Origin: Diphasiastrum complanatum
Lineage: Eukaryota > Streptophyta > Lycopodiopsida > Lycopodiales > Lycopodiaceae
Assembly: GCA_029204225.1 (NCBI GenBank)
Contig: CM055113.1
Location: forward strand, 20,729,798 to 20,793,797
DNA length: 64,000 nt
Direction: 5' to 3'
Shown here in pieces: positions 1 to 10,486 of the stretch. The notes beneath the pieces are model-generated. The model had not been told where the DNA came from. It did not search any database and worked only from the letters and a program-made list of their open reading frames with translations. The position numbers were made by a program, and so were the translations under genes. Position 1 is the first letter of the stretch. Every line of letters starts with the position of its first letter.

Positions 1-1494
1 CCGATGAATGTGCAGCTAATATTGATGAGTAGAGTTCATGATCATTGTAGTTGTAGAGTCCTAGTTACAATCTTTGTCGCCATAATTATTGGACTTGTAA
101 TGTATTTAATTTAGTGAGTGTTGGCAGATTCCGAATCTACAACAAGGCCAAATTTGGCTCCAAAAGACGTGTAATTCCTTCTGTAAATTCGATTGTAAAT
201 CCAGTTTGGCAATTTTGTAGAAAGCCGACTTTTTGTATGCTAGGGTGTGGGTATGTCACCCTATTATAAGTAAATCATATTCCCTGGCATGTGTATTGTA
301 AGACCATGAGGAATCATGATGTAGAAAGTTTAACGGCTTTATGAAATTCTAAAGGTAGAAAATAGTTTCTAATTCTCAACCTTTAGAATATTGAAATAGT
401 AAATCACTAGTCTAAAAGGTTAAACTTCTACAAATTTGTCATCTTTTGTAATAGTCTCTTGACTAATGTAGGGCTTGGCCCAAGACTATCAATTATAAAT
501 ATGAAGTAGTATATAATTCAGTGATGTTTATGTTTCTTTTAAATATCAAATTAAGTTTATGTTTCTTTTGAAATTCTATATCAATGTTTATGTTTAAAAG
601 TTGTTTATGACACTAATTTTCGACAATTATATTAGGTGCTCATAGCTATTGGACAAAAGCATCAATAAATTTTAGAAAGTTAACTAAATTGTGACTTGTT
701 GATCAAATTTGTCTTGTTTGGCTTATAGTTGTAATGAAATGAGATTCGAACTTGAGAAAATCCCACTTCAAGAATCAGTAAGTTTTTGTTGTTTTTCTTA
801 TCTGGCTCTTTTGGTACCATGTGTAGAAAATAGTCCTAAATAAATTAAAAAGTCCAAAATTAATTGAAACAATATTTATTTCAAAGATCAACTCAAATCA
901 ACCTACTCAATTCAAGAAACAACAAGTCATATATTCAAAGCGAAAGAAATATCTTAAATGGAATATCTAAAGGAAGGAATATATGAAGAAATATCTTTTG
1001 ACCTTAACGAATATATGACGACCCGAATGAATCATGAAGGATCCTTGAAATGAAGATTATATGTTCACGAGGACATTTCACATTTGAGGAAGGGGATATG
1101 TGATGCCACAAATTTGTTAAATATCAAATATCAACCTAAATATGGCATGATATACTCGAATATGAGGATATGAGCTGGATAAATATAAATCATGAAGAGG
1201 CCTATATCATTTTTCGAGAATATAACTCCTAAAGACTTGTTTTGTATTTAAGAACAAGTCCTCCAGAAGTGAAACACTGCCTTGGATAGCCTTTACTAGG
1301 TCATGTTAGAAATCAATGATAAACTTCATTGTTACTATTTACGAGGTACATTAATGTTGACAGTTGTGACCAGTTGTCATTAGCCGTACGCTAGTCTATT
1401 AGTCTACTCGTAGGTTTTCTCTCTCTATCAGGGGTTCATGGTTTATTTGTACATTTTATATTCTGTATGAGTTAGTGTGATAGTGCGTGTTCTA
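1..1494. other. AT-rich intergenic stretch, no gene seen
   Basis: No reading frame of useful length and no recognisable protein similarity on either strand. The sequence is AT-rich with many short homopolymers. It may hold the eroded LTR of the copia element that follows: a TGTTAG start near 1,303 is a candidate edge, but I could not pair it with a second LTR. Confidence 0.5.
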
Positions 1495-1630
1495 TTTTTA
1501 TAATACTTCCTAGTTGTTGTGAAAAGCACAGTCTCGGAGGCATCAGAAAGGCTAGGGCAGCATCAGACAGACTGAAAATCTGTTGAGTAGGGGAGATTTT
1601 TACAATACTTCCTAGTTGTTGTGGAAAGTG
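1495..1630 (+). repeat. About 95-bp imperfect direct repeat in the element A1 leader/LTR
   Basis: The segment around 1,495 (ATACTTCCTAGTTGTTGTG) recurs near 1,590 with few changes. The inverted copy of the element keeps the second unit and then stops at 16,986. Confidence 0.6.
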
Positions 1631-1888
1631 CTATTTTTCTGAGAGGTTTGCCAAGAAATGTCTCATTTGTTTGTTTGGAGTAACACAAATCACACTAGAC
1701 AGTGTCTAGTACTGCCATTCAGAGTTAGGAGGCTTCATACTTTTCACATTATTGATCTCTGTCTTTTGAACGATCACACATTTTGAAATCTTTACAAAGA
1801 GGAGGCGGCGTAGCTACCGCGCCGAAGTGGGGAATCTAGAATATTTCCTCTGAAAGTTCTTATATTCTCTCTACTTTTCATCTTGTTT

Positions 1889-2140
1889 GTACCAATATCG
1901 GATCGACGCGCCAGAGGTAAAGAAAACCAAGAGCAGTCGTACATCCGCGCGTCATATTGATATCACATATCAGTACCAATATTGGAACGACAGGCCAGAG
2001 GTAAAGAAAATCCAGAGCAATCATCCATCCGCACGTCATACCGATATCGCATACCCGTACCAATATCGTATCCATGCATGCGAGCTAAAGAGAATCCCGA
2101 GCAATTGTGCACCCGCGCGTTGTTGTACCGATATCAGGTG
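1889..2140 (+). repeat. 84-bp minisatellite, three units, in the copia A1 leader
   Basis: Units start at 1,889, 1,973 and 2,057, each opening with GTACCAATAT. The period is 84 bp, which is 28 codons, so a long open frame passes through all units (1,887-2,207). The repeated peptide contains YQYRI, EVKK and SARHTDI with unit-to-unit substitutions. The inverted copy carries homologous units at about 16,450-16,700, so the array predates the split of the two copies. Translation is not shown; an untranslated leader array is equally possible. Confidence 0.8.
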
Positions 2141-2206
2141 TCCAACTAAAAAATTTACAGTTATGTGGTGTAATAAATTTTGTGATTCAGACTCATCTAT
2201 CCAGTA

Positions 2207-2792
2207 ATGGCAACTCTAAGTGAGAGTGTCCTTAATGAGTCAAGCAAATTGGAAGGTGTCGGCAACTATCCAATTTGGAAATTCAAACTGAAGAACATTT
2301 TGATGGAAAAGGAGCTATGGGAGATCATGACAGGTGAAGAGACAAGGCAAGTGATTGAAGAAAATCAGCGGGCATTTGATAGGAGAAAATGGAAAGCCCA
2401 AAATATCATCAACTTATCAATTAGAGATGCAATTATTCCCTATATTTCTAATTTAGAAGGACCAAACATTGTTTGAAATGACAAATACATCTCGAATACT
2501 ATTTTCGCAGACGAAGTTGCATACATTGCGGATGAATGATGGTGCAACTATTGCCGATCACATACTGAAGATCAAAGAGATCCATGACCAATTAGCAGCA
2601 GTTGGAGAGCGAGTACAAGATCGTGAGATCGTGCAATTGACATTGAATAGTTTGAGTGAGTCACATCAGATGTTTGTGATGAGTATAGCCACAAGAGAAA
2701 ATCTTCCAACTTATGAAGAACTAGGTGTCTTGCTTTTGCAAGAAGAGCAATGTCAAGAGAACTTGAATCATCGTAACAGGAGCTATGATTAA
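2207..2792 (+). pseudogene. Copia gag (UBN2/DUF4219-type) of element A1, frameshifted
   Basis: The first frame (2,207-2,476) starts at an ATG and carries the copia gag opening pattern of a YPIWKFK-like segment, then LWEIM and a QNIINLS-like helix. The second frame (2,469-2,792) continues it with LHTLRMNDG, HILKIKEI and a typical LLQEEQ end. The two frames overlap by 8 bases, so about one indel separates them. The product would be the capsid protein of the element; the CCHC knuckle lies further on, beyond more frame changes. Confidence 0.8.
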
Positions 2793-4840
2793 GCTCTTGC
2801 AATTAGAGGACGAGGTGGAAGATTTGGCCGTGGAAGGTATCAATCGAGAGGAGGAAACTCAAGCCAAGGATCAATTTAACAATTTCATGAGCAAGTCAGT
2901 GATAGTCCGAATCGAAGCAATTGAAATCAAGGTCGAGGTCAAGGATGCGGCTATTCAAGACAAAATAAACCTGGAAATTGTAGGTACTGCAACAAACCTG
3001 GCCACTGGGAGCGTGAATGCTTCAAGAAACAGAAGGAGATGGAACAAAGAAAAGACAAATGGCAAACATGAAATTATGTTGATCAACATCAACTTGATGA
3101 CTATTATTATGAAGACAATTATACTGATCAACATCAATACGATGATGATCAATATCAAGATGACACATGTTAGAGTTCAAAATTGTTCATTACAACATTA
3201 ATGACAAGTGATGAAGCCAAGGATACCTGGTACATTGATAGTGGTGCATCCAAGCACATGACTTCAAGGAAAGAGTGGTTTTTAGAACTCAAGGAAACTG
3301 ACAATGGTGATGAAGTTGGACAAGCTAATGGCAAATTGCTATCTGTTAAAGGAGTTGGAGTGGTACAAGTGAAGTTAGCCAGCGGAAAGATAAAGCGGAT
3401 AAGCAATGTGTAATGTGTACCTGGCTTAGCTAACAATCTATTTGTTGGGATGATGGCTGATCAACAGCTCAAGGTTGAGTTTGACAGTGACATATGTCTT
3501 GTCAAAGACATCAAGAATCACTGCAAAGTGATTGCTACAGTCGACTCTACAAATTGAATGCAAGATCTTTTACTCAAGCTATGGTAAGCATTGTTGATAG
3601 TCGAAGTGATCTTTGGCATCAAAGGTTTGGTCATATCAGTGCTCAAAGCTTGAAAATCCTTAAAAGAGGTAATCTAGTTGTTGGATTGCCTGATATCTCC
3701 ATGAGGGTTGCATTTTGGGAAAACAACATAGAGAGAGATTTCCCAAAGATGGAGCAAGAAGAGCCAATGGCATTCTTGATCTTGTTCATAGTGATCTGTG
3801 TGGACCAATACAAACTAGGTCCATTAGTAGTTGTTACTATTTCAGCACATTCATTGATGACTATAGTAGACATATCTGGATTTACTTCATAAGCAAGAAA
3901 TCTGATGCTTTTGCCAATTTTAAAGAGTTCAAGGCTCTAGTTGAAAAACAAACAGGTTGTTATATAAAGACCTTTAGATCAGATGGTGGCAGTGAGTATT
4001 TTTCAACAGAGTTTATAAAGTTTTGGAAGACAAAACACTACACCCTATTCACCACAACAGAACAGAGTTGCATAACGGAAAAATAGATCCATTGTGGAGA
4101 TGGCTAGGGCAATGCTTAAGAGCAAAGGTTTGACACATACTTTTTGGGTAGAAGTATGCAACACGGTTACTCATATCTTGAATCGGTGTCCTGCAAAGTC
4201 CGTGGAGGGTAAGACACCTTAGGAAGCTTTTACTGGAAAGAAATTTAATGTTTCTCATTTACGAGTATTTGGTTGTGATGCATACGCTCATGTACCTGAT
4301 GAAAAACGAAAGAAACTGGATGTAAAAGTTGTTGAGTGTATTTTCCTTGGATATGATGAAAGAGCCAAGGCATACAGGATGTATCACACAGACGCACAAA
4401 AGATCGTGATTTTCAAATATGCTACTTTTGATGAGATGGGTCAAAATGACCAAATAAAATTGACAATTGATCTCTTTGATGGCAAAGCTAAAGCGCAAGT
4501 GAAGGAAGAAGTTGGTGTCGATATGGAAGAGCCAATGGAAAAAGACAGGGTTAATAATGAGATTCCTAGGAGAGTGCCTAAGTGGTACTTGTCAGTAACA
4601 AGTGATGCTAATAAGGGGGAGATACTCCCGAATCAAGTGAGCAGGGAGAGCTTAGAAGATCAAGTAGAAATCGAAAACCTCCTGCAAGATTAGAGATGAA
4701 TCTAGCCCTAATGGAACCTGTGCTCAAGGCTCAAGAACCAAAAACTTTTGATGAAGCAAAGGAGCACAAGGAGTGGCGTGAAGCTATGGAAACAAAAATG
4801 GAAGCTATATCGAAAAAGAGGACATGGAGCTTGGTTGAGC

Positions 4841-5722
4841 TACCTTGTGGGGACAATTCTGCTTCATGCACACTGTCCTTCCTAAGATTCTTTTCTTTGA
4901 AAGCCTTTGACTTAGGATTGTACCAACACTCACTTGCATAGTGTCCTGTCTTCTGACAGTGAAAGCTAGTAACATCCTTCTTGTCCCGATTCTTATAACC
5001 GCCTGCATTCTTTGCTTCTGGCTGGTTGTTGCTTCTGGAGAAATCTCCTCACTGAGCGTCCTTCCCTTTCGCTTTTACAAATAGGGCCTTCTCATCGTCC
5101 TCCTTTTGCTCAGCCTTCTGTCATATCAACTTTTCCTCTACGACAACCTTTGTTGCATCGTCAAAGGTATTATTAGGCGATCACATTAAGATTGTTCTTA
5201 ATGACTGGTAATCTTGTGGAAGTGATCTAATTAGAAACATAAACTGCTGTGCAGGTGGTATTCTGTCCTCCACTCCTGCTGCCTCTAGTTGTGCAAAGAT
5301 GGTTTCCATCTTGTTCCCATGAGAATCAAGATCAACACCATTCTAGTTTAAGCTGAACAGTTGATTTGTTAGATGCAAGACCTCTGTTTTGTCTTTACCT
5401 CATACTCATACTTTTCCTGCAAGCTCTGCCAGATCTGTTGACTGTGATCAAGATCGTCAACATTCATCAAGATTTATTCTGTGAATGATAGAGTGATAGG
5501 AGCAACAACTTTATCATCCTTCCTTCTCCATTCGTTAATTCTGACTTCATACTCTTCTGGCATTGCTTCAGTGCCATCCGCAACGACGCCCCATAAATTT
5601 TCTCCTTTTACGAGAATCATGGTTCTTCTTTTCCACTGACCGTAATTCGATTCATCAAGAATCACAATGGTTTTTGTGAAATGTTGGAAACCATTCTGGC
5701 TCGTCTTGGAGTTCCACTCCAA
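4841..5722 (-). pseudogene. Copia gag of element B, decayed
   Basis: Read on the minus strand. The amino part (5,722-5,474) has NYGQWKRRT and LWGVVADG, typical of copia gag opening segments, and ends at a stop. The carboxyl part includes a zinc knuckle at about 4,928-4,972 whose first cysteine is changed to serine (SFHC instead of CxxC), followed by H and C at normal spacing. Frame changes separate the two. The segment is fused tail to tail with the broken RT of element A1 at 4,840/4,841. Confidence 0.75.
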
Positions 5723-5730
5723 AAACCTGC

Positions 5731-6190
5731 TCTAATACCACTGATAGAAAATGCGGAAGCTCAAATGTAGAAACAAGAATTATCTAGTTTCTACTATTGC
5801 AACATATGGCAGATAAAAATTACAGATTTACTACATGACAATGGAAATAATGGGCAAAAGAGAAAAATGAATCAATCAAACATAAAACAATTGTAGATAA
5901 CTACATCTAATGCACTCTTGCATTTATATCATCTGAATTACATATTTACAACAAAACTTGTGCGTTGTTTGCATCTCAAACAGCACGTCACCGCAAGAGA
6001 GCTACTCTCACTTACATCTGAATTACATATTTACAACAAAACTTGTGCGTTGTTTGCATCTCAAACAGCACGTCACCGCAAGAGAGCTACTCTCACTTAC
6101 GAACAACTAGTATCATGTACTAACGTGCTTTCTGTTTCGTTGATCATGTATATAGAGAATGGAGAGACAATTGATCAAATCTCTAGTGAT
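5731..6190 (-). mobile_element. Primer-binding site and LTR of copia element B (outer edge uncertain)
   Basis: On the minus strand the LTR ends in ATTTTCTATCA (plus-strand start at 5,742), followed by a TGGTATTAGAGC-like primer-binding site. That is the usual initiator-Met tRNA match of plant copia elements. The LTR includes an 85-bp tandem duplication. I could not fix its far end; it is placed near 6,190 only because composition changes there. Confidence 0.6.
5930..6099. repeat. 85-bp tandem duplication
   Basis: The 85-bp unit at 5,930-6,014 is repeated at 6,015-6,099 essentially without change. It opens with CATCTGAATTACATATTTAC and ends with GCTACTCTCACTTA. Near-identity suggests a recent duplication compared with the decay of its host element. 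Confidence 0.9.
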
Positions 6191-6199
6191 TGAAAGAAC

Positions 6200-6870
6200 A
6201 TCTTAACGCTAATTACTTCTACTTAGCTATCCTTTTCCATTTTGCTTTCCTGCATCGTCTATTCACGCTCTTGTTCCGTTTTCGCAAAAATGCGAAAAAT
6301 GTGAAACATGTGAAAAGTGCGACATGAGCCCAAAAATGCCTATCTTGCAAAATTGGCTTTGCGAAAAATGCGAAGGCTGAAAAACCTGAAAATCCCGAAA
6401 AACCCGAAAATGCCGAAGGTTTCCAAAGTTCACAGGTTTCCAACATGGAGTTATGCTCCACTAGAAGAACAATCACCTACATTATACATACAAGGAAAAC
6501 AAAACACAGATCCTCACTTACGTGCTATGCTTGAACACAAATTATCATCTAACTTAAAGCAATTTCATTAATGTATTAGTCCATCCTTCTCGATCATATT
6601 TGAAGCCAAAGTGAACTTGATCAGAACAAAGAAAAACAGACTTTCATTTAATTATTGTGTGAGGAAAAAGAATAACTGCATGATGGAGCTTATATACATG
6701 AACAGAACCACGATACAATTGTGAATGGAATCTAAAACTTCCTAGATGCTACTGTAGCTGATCATCAGGTGCAAAATCTTGCTGTGATACTTTAATAAAT
6801 GGATTTGATCGTAACTCTTGTATGTGTTGTTGATTCATGTGTTTCTCTTGATACATAGTGTCGAGAGCCA
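6200..6870. other. Spacer downstream of the DREB2-like gene, with short GAAAA-rich repeats
   Basis: No gene seen. At 6,290-6,420 the sequence is built from short related words (AATGCGAAAAA, CCCGAAAA, CCTGAAAA) spaced about 9-11 bp. The last few hundred bases before 6,870 would contain the 3' UTR of the minus-strand gene; no clear polyadenylation signal was identified. Confidence 0.5.
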
Positions 6871-6871
6871 G

Positions 6872-7705
6872 CTAGGGAGCTGGGTTATCGAGAGATGGAC
6901 CTGGTGGTTGATCGAAGGTCGACCATAGATCTATCGTCATATATTCTGAAAGTTCGTCACTTGGCAAATACCGGTCTTCATGCTCAGGCGACCACGTCAA
7001 CTCGAGGGCGGTAGTTGGTGAATCGGTCGGAAGCAATGCTTCACAAGCTTCCAATTCTAAATGAAGCGACGAGGATGGAGCTGTTGCCTGATCGGATATA
7101 TTCACACTCGCTGTTGCCTGATCGGATATATTCACACTCGCTGCTTCTGGCAGCAAGCTTTCGAGCTGCACCTTGCTGACACTGTAGACTGTTGAATCCG
7201 TGTCCGACTCTAATGAAACGACATCGCTACTCTGAGGGCAAATGAGGGCATGTGTAAAACAGCTATCGGAAGGCTTATTAATTTGATCTGAACTTGACTC
7301 ACCGGGGAAATTTAGCAGAGCGGAAGAACCGTATAGAACTTTTGCTGCTTCATCGTAAGCGCTGGCTGCCTCCTCAGCGGTGTCGTAGGTGCCAAGCCAG
7401 AGACGACAAGCTTTGCTGCCTAGATCATTTGGCACTCTGATCTCTGCCACCCATTTTCCCCACTTTCGTTGCCTCACTCCGCGATACCTGCACGTACCGG
7501 GGTCTGGCCCACCTTTCCCTTTCATGCAGCCCTTTTTGGGATCCCTTGGCAGGTCTCTTTCTTCTTGCTTTGCGGCCCGATCAGAGCTCCCCTGAATACT
7601 GTCTCGAGCTGCTGACCACCTCTCGTGATTCTCACTACTTAGAGTCTTCGATGTGCCAAAGGCGATCGCTCCGGATGCCGCATCGTAACTGATGAACGTC
7701 ATCAT
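6872..7705 (-). CDS. DREB2: DREB2-type AP2/ERF transcription factor
   Basis: A single-exon, 277-residue protein. The group-IV signature [11 protein letters not shown] lies at about residues 57-67 and the AP2 DNA-binding domain at 74-134 ([17 protein letters not shown] ... [13 protein letters not shown] ... LNFP). Proteins of this family bind the DRE/CRT element in promoters of drought- and heat-response genes in the nucleus. The valine of WVAEIR that is typical of DREBs is present. The following EIREP is EIRVP here, so the usual E19 is valine, and the loop before RLWLG is a few residues longer than usual (NDLGSKAC). The tail has a tandem ten-residue repeat ([10 protein letters not shown]) and an acidic, aromatic end containing [12 protein letters not shown], a plausible activation region. 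Two ATGs stand together at the start; the first was chosen. A frame opening at 7,826 overlaps the start. No disabling change was seen. Confidence 0.88.
   Translation of the reverse strand: MMTFISYDAASGAIAFGTSKTLSSENHERWSAARDSIQGSSDRAAKQEERDLPRDPKKGCMKGKGGPDPGTCRYRGVRQRKWGKWVAEIRVPNDLGSKACRLWLGTYDTAEEAASAYDEAAKVLYGSSALLNFPGESSSDQINKPSDSCFTHALICPQSSDVVSLESDTDSTVYSVSKVQLESLLPEAASVNISDQATASVNISDQATAPSSSLHLELEACEALLPTDSPTTALELTWSPEHEDRYLPSDELSEYMTIDLWSTFDQPPGPSLDNPAP
7080..7139 (-). repeat. 30-bp in-frame tandem duplication inside the DREB2-like gene
   Basis: Two identical 30-bp units (7,080-7,109 and 7,110-7,139) encode the peptide [10 protein letters not shown] twice. The frame is kept, so the duplication lengthens the serine-rich region between the AP2 domain and the acidic tail. 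Confidence 0.95.
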
Positions 7706-7826
7706 GAGCCATGCAAATCAAATTAGGATGATCCATCTCTATGGCCGATTCAGCCGCTACGTAGACTTTCTGCTTTTCCGGCGGATTAAGGCCACACGGA
7801 ATCAACCACGCGAATAATTCGTCCAT
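7635..7826 (-). CDS. Upstream ORF overlapping the DREB2-like start codon
   Basis: An ATG at 7,826 opens a 63-codon frame that runs past the main start (7,705) in another frame and stops at 7,635, an overlap of 71 bases. Its peptide resembles no family I know. If it lies in the transcript it would be read first by scanning ribosomes and would lower translation of the main protein. An unrecognised short intron or a sequence error joining it to the main frame is an alternative, though the main frame already has its own tandem ATGs. Confidence 0.4.
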   Translation of the reverse strand: MDELFAWLIPCGLNPPEKQKVYVAAESAIEMDHPNLICMAHDDVHQLRCGIRSDRLWHIEDSK

Positions 7827-7849
7827 ACCTTTGCTCTGATGCAGCAGCT

Positions 7850-8743
7850 CAAAGCTAAATTACCGACTCTCACCTCCCTTAGTTGTTCAGTTGGCGTCAG
7901 CACATTTCTGACGAGTAGATGGGTATGCCAGCATGATACCCAATTCCAGACGCACATCATCGAGGCTGACGTCCAGTTTGCGACGATGTGTGAGCTCATG
8001 ATTCACGAGGAGAGGCAAGGCCGAAATGAGGAGGAAAGAGGCAGAAGCAGGCAAGAAGGCAAGTAAGTGCTGCTGGCTTTTTCTTGCTGCGAAGGGCCAG
8101 GCTCAAAAGGTTTTGCCACGTAATGTTTTTGTTAAATTTTCAAGAGGTCGACTAGTGGGACTTTTGAAGGTTTCAAACTTCAAAGGACTTAGTCCATGAG
8201 CCTAGAGTGTACCCTCTATATATGTCACCTCTATATATGTTAATCTTAGATATTGGTTAATTTTTGGCTGCTCCCAAAGATTTTACGAGTAAAAATGTTT
8301 AACTGTTACGAGAATTTATTCTCGTGCTTCAAGAAATTGACCTGGTTAAATGTTATTTTAAAGATAGGGGAGGGTTATGTCCAACAATTTGGGTTTTTAG
8401 GGCACATTTTTTTAAAGCGTTTTGCTCGTGCATAATGACATCTATCACTACTTTTGAAATGCCCACGAACATGAGAACCAATTAACTAGAGTACCATTAA
8501 ACAGGAGGGACATTGTTGTAAACCAATTCTTCCCAACCAAACCCCTAGCCCCCGAACAACGGGGAGAAAGGCAAAATTGATCAATAGATGTGCTTTCCAA
8601 ATCCAATAGATCGAGGTTGAAATCCCTACATAAACATAAACAGACTATAACCAATAGCCGAATGCTCACCACTACTTTAGACAAACTTTATCAAGGATAA
8701 ATACTTCTCTCAATGAGATTGTCATCAAGAGACATATGCCCAT
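7850..8743. other. Upstream region of the DREB2-like gene
   Basis: No convincing gene. Purine-rich sequence at 8,015-8,060 codes on the plus strand only for a low-complexity peptide. The stretch presumably holds the 5' UTR and promoter of the minus-strand gene. Confidence 0.4.
8213..8240 (-). promoter_or_regulatory. Possible TATA region upstream of the DREB2-like gene
   Basis: Two direct copies of CCTCTATATATGT (8,213-8,225 and 8,228-8,240) lie about 510 bp upstream of the main ATG. Read on the minus strand they give ACATATATAGAGG twice, a plausible TATA box. No other TATA candidate was searched for systematically, so this is only positional inference. Confidence 0.25.
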
Positions 8744-9223
8744 TGTTATGTCCATGACTAGAATATAGGATTCAATATACTCCTAGTCTTGGATACCCGG
8801 TAGTGAATCAAGTTCATTAGTTATGCCACGTCATACTGGATGTGACTCTCAATGTAATTAATGACCTTGTGAGGCCCAGACACATTAATTGGAGTTACTA
8901 GTACAAGGTTTGAGACAATCAATGCACGTGTAGAGTATCAATAGCAAATGAATCTATCTATAGAGGAGTTGGGTCCTTGTATTATTGTATGCATAGGAGG
9001 GTCTTAGGCCTATATAAGGAGCTGGACAAACTCGCCCTACTTCAAGATAGTTTGGTTGATTCATTGCCAGGTCCTCTCTCTAATCTCATGTTTCCTAATC
9101 CTTGTCTTGGGGTGAAGCTTCTAGAGATTGATTGATTGCTTTTACTTGGTTGGGTGGTTTCTCCATAGTGTGTTCACTATTGTTTTGTCTTGTAAGCAGG
9201 ATCTTGAGGAGCTTTCCCTTACA
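8744..9223 (+). mobile_element. LTR of retrotransposon family F2
   Basis: It starts TGTTATGTCCATG and ends CCCTTACA, 480 bp, immediately followed by a primer-binding site. A 340-bp piece of the same LTR lies on the minus strand at 63,438-63,777, and a more diverged one starts at 32,794. At 33,300 that diverged LTR is followed by Ty3 gag, so F2 is probably a gypsy family. Confidence 0.8.
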
Positions 9224-9224
9224 T

Positions 9225-9236
9225 TGGTATCAGAGC
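9225..9236 (+). other. Primer-binding site of the F2 element
   Basis: TGGTATCAGAGC, complementary to the 3' end of initiator Met-tRNA, begins 2 bases after the LTR terminal CA. Confidence 0.8.
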
Positions 9237-9540
9237 AATGGAGTGGTGTTGGTTTTTGCTGAAATTCTGGTGTGTATCAATTGGTATTCTCATCTTGATG
9301 AAAACAAGGTTGCAAGTGAGTGTATTCTCTCAATTTCCATTTGCATGTCGCTAAGACCCGTTTCTCTCGAAATGTTTTTTGGGTTTTATGGAAAATTGTC
9401 CTTGGAAGCTAATTTGTGATGTTTTTTTGGAGCTTTTTTTTGTGTAGCTCAAATCTTATGTAGATCTGAATTTCTCAGCAAGTGTATTTTCATTTTAGGG
9501 ATCATTAATGATGAAATTAATGATGCATACTAGTTATTTT
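9237..9540 (+). mobile_element. F2 leader, truncated
   Basis: This segment matches the minus-strand sequence at about 57,940-58,250, including a block around GGATCATTAATGATGAAATT. No gag is reached before the sequence changes character near 9,540. Confidence 0.6.
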
Positions 9541-10335
9541 CAAGATTTATGGTTCTACATTACAACATTTTGGAGGTTTTCCAACCCTATTACAAGGGCT
9601 TTTATGAGGAATTTTTTTTTGAAAAAAGATCCAAAATCTCGGGATATACCTTGGTGTATATCTCGGAAAGAGATTTTTGATAATTACCTCGGTAATCGAG
9701 GCTTTTTTCATCTCATTGTTGCTTTGTTTATAGCATGTTTAAGCCGAGGGATATATCGAGGGACCTCAATATATCCCTTTAAAATGGCTGTTGGTGGCAT
9801 ATCTTTTCCGAGGGATATACCAAGGGATGGTATATCCCTCTTAACAAGGCACCCTATTCCGAGGCTGCATTATGGAAAAAAAATTTTTAGGGCAGAATGA
9901 AGCCAGGAAACTGGCTCCATTCTGTCCTAAAAATGGACTCCATCCAACTCTAGGAGTCATTTGCACCAGTTCTTATGAAGTTGGTAAGCAAAATCATTTG
10001 TTCATAATTGATAAATAAAAGAATTGCAAACATTTAAATTACATTCCATGCAAATGAAGATTCACGTAGAGTGCTTAACTTGTCGTCATCACTTTGTTTG
10101 CACCAGTCCTTGAAAATGTCCTTGTTGAAGACATGTGTGAGTTGCCTCATGCGAGTGATCACACGACCAACCCGCTCATCCTCCACTATGTTAGCGTGGT
10201 GGTCGTGTGATCACTCGCATGAGACAACCTACGAAACGAGAGGATGTTGACGAGTAGGATGCTCATTATTGATAAATAAAAAAATTGCAAAAATTTAAAT
10301 TACATTCCATGCAATTGAACATTCATGTAGAGGAC
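9541..10335. repeat. Spacer with hairpins and a direct repeat
   Basis: At 9,630-9,840 several inverted words built on GGGATATA recur. At 9,883-9,934 there is a 24-bp inverted repeat with a GAAA loop (22 of 24 pairs). The block beginning ATTGATAAATAAAA at about 10,007 recurs near 10,267. Between these two, 10,080-10,200 is a fragment of the Transposase_24-like sequence found complete at 10,810-10,930. Confidence 0.7.
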
Positions 10336-10486
10336 TTAACTTAAACAAATTATATATATTAATACATAAATTTTCCAATTACAAACATGTATAAGAATGA
10401 AGCGTCTAATTATTAGATTCAGTTGAATCGTCCCCCATCTGGCCATGGTCATCAGACTCATGTGACTGCGATGCATGAGAATGGGA

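Larger units (their letters stand above)
1495..4840 (+). mobile_element. Decayed Ty1/copia retrotransposon, copy A1 (leader, gag, protease, integrase, start of RT)
   Basis: Domains run in copia order on the plus strand. Gag begins at an ATG at 2,207 and is frameshifted near 2,475. A CCHC knuckle (C-x2-C-x4-H-x4-C) lies at 2,979-3,020. The aspartic protease motif DSGA with flanking WYI is near 3,235. A GAG-pre-integrase segment (WHQRFGH) is near 3,615. The integrase core (HSDLCGP, then FIDDYSR, then RSDGGSEY) covers about 3,780-4,010, and the integrase C-terminal LRVFGCDAY motif is near 4,260. The RT amino end (EWREAM) breaks off at 4,840, where unrelated minus-strand sequence begins. Several stops and frameshifts make it non-functional. 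A closely related copy lies inverted at 14,520-16,986. Confidence 0.85.
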
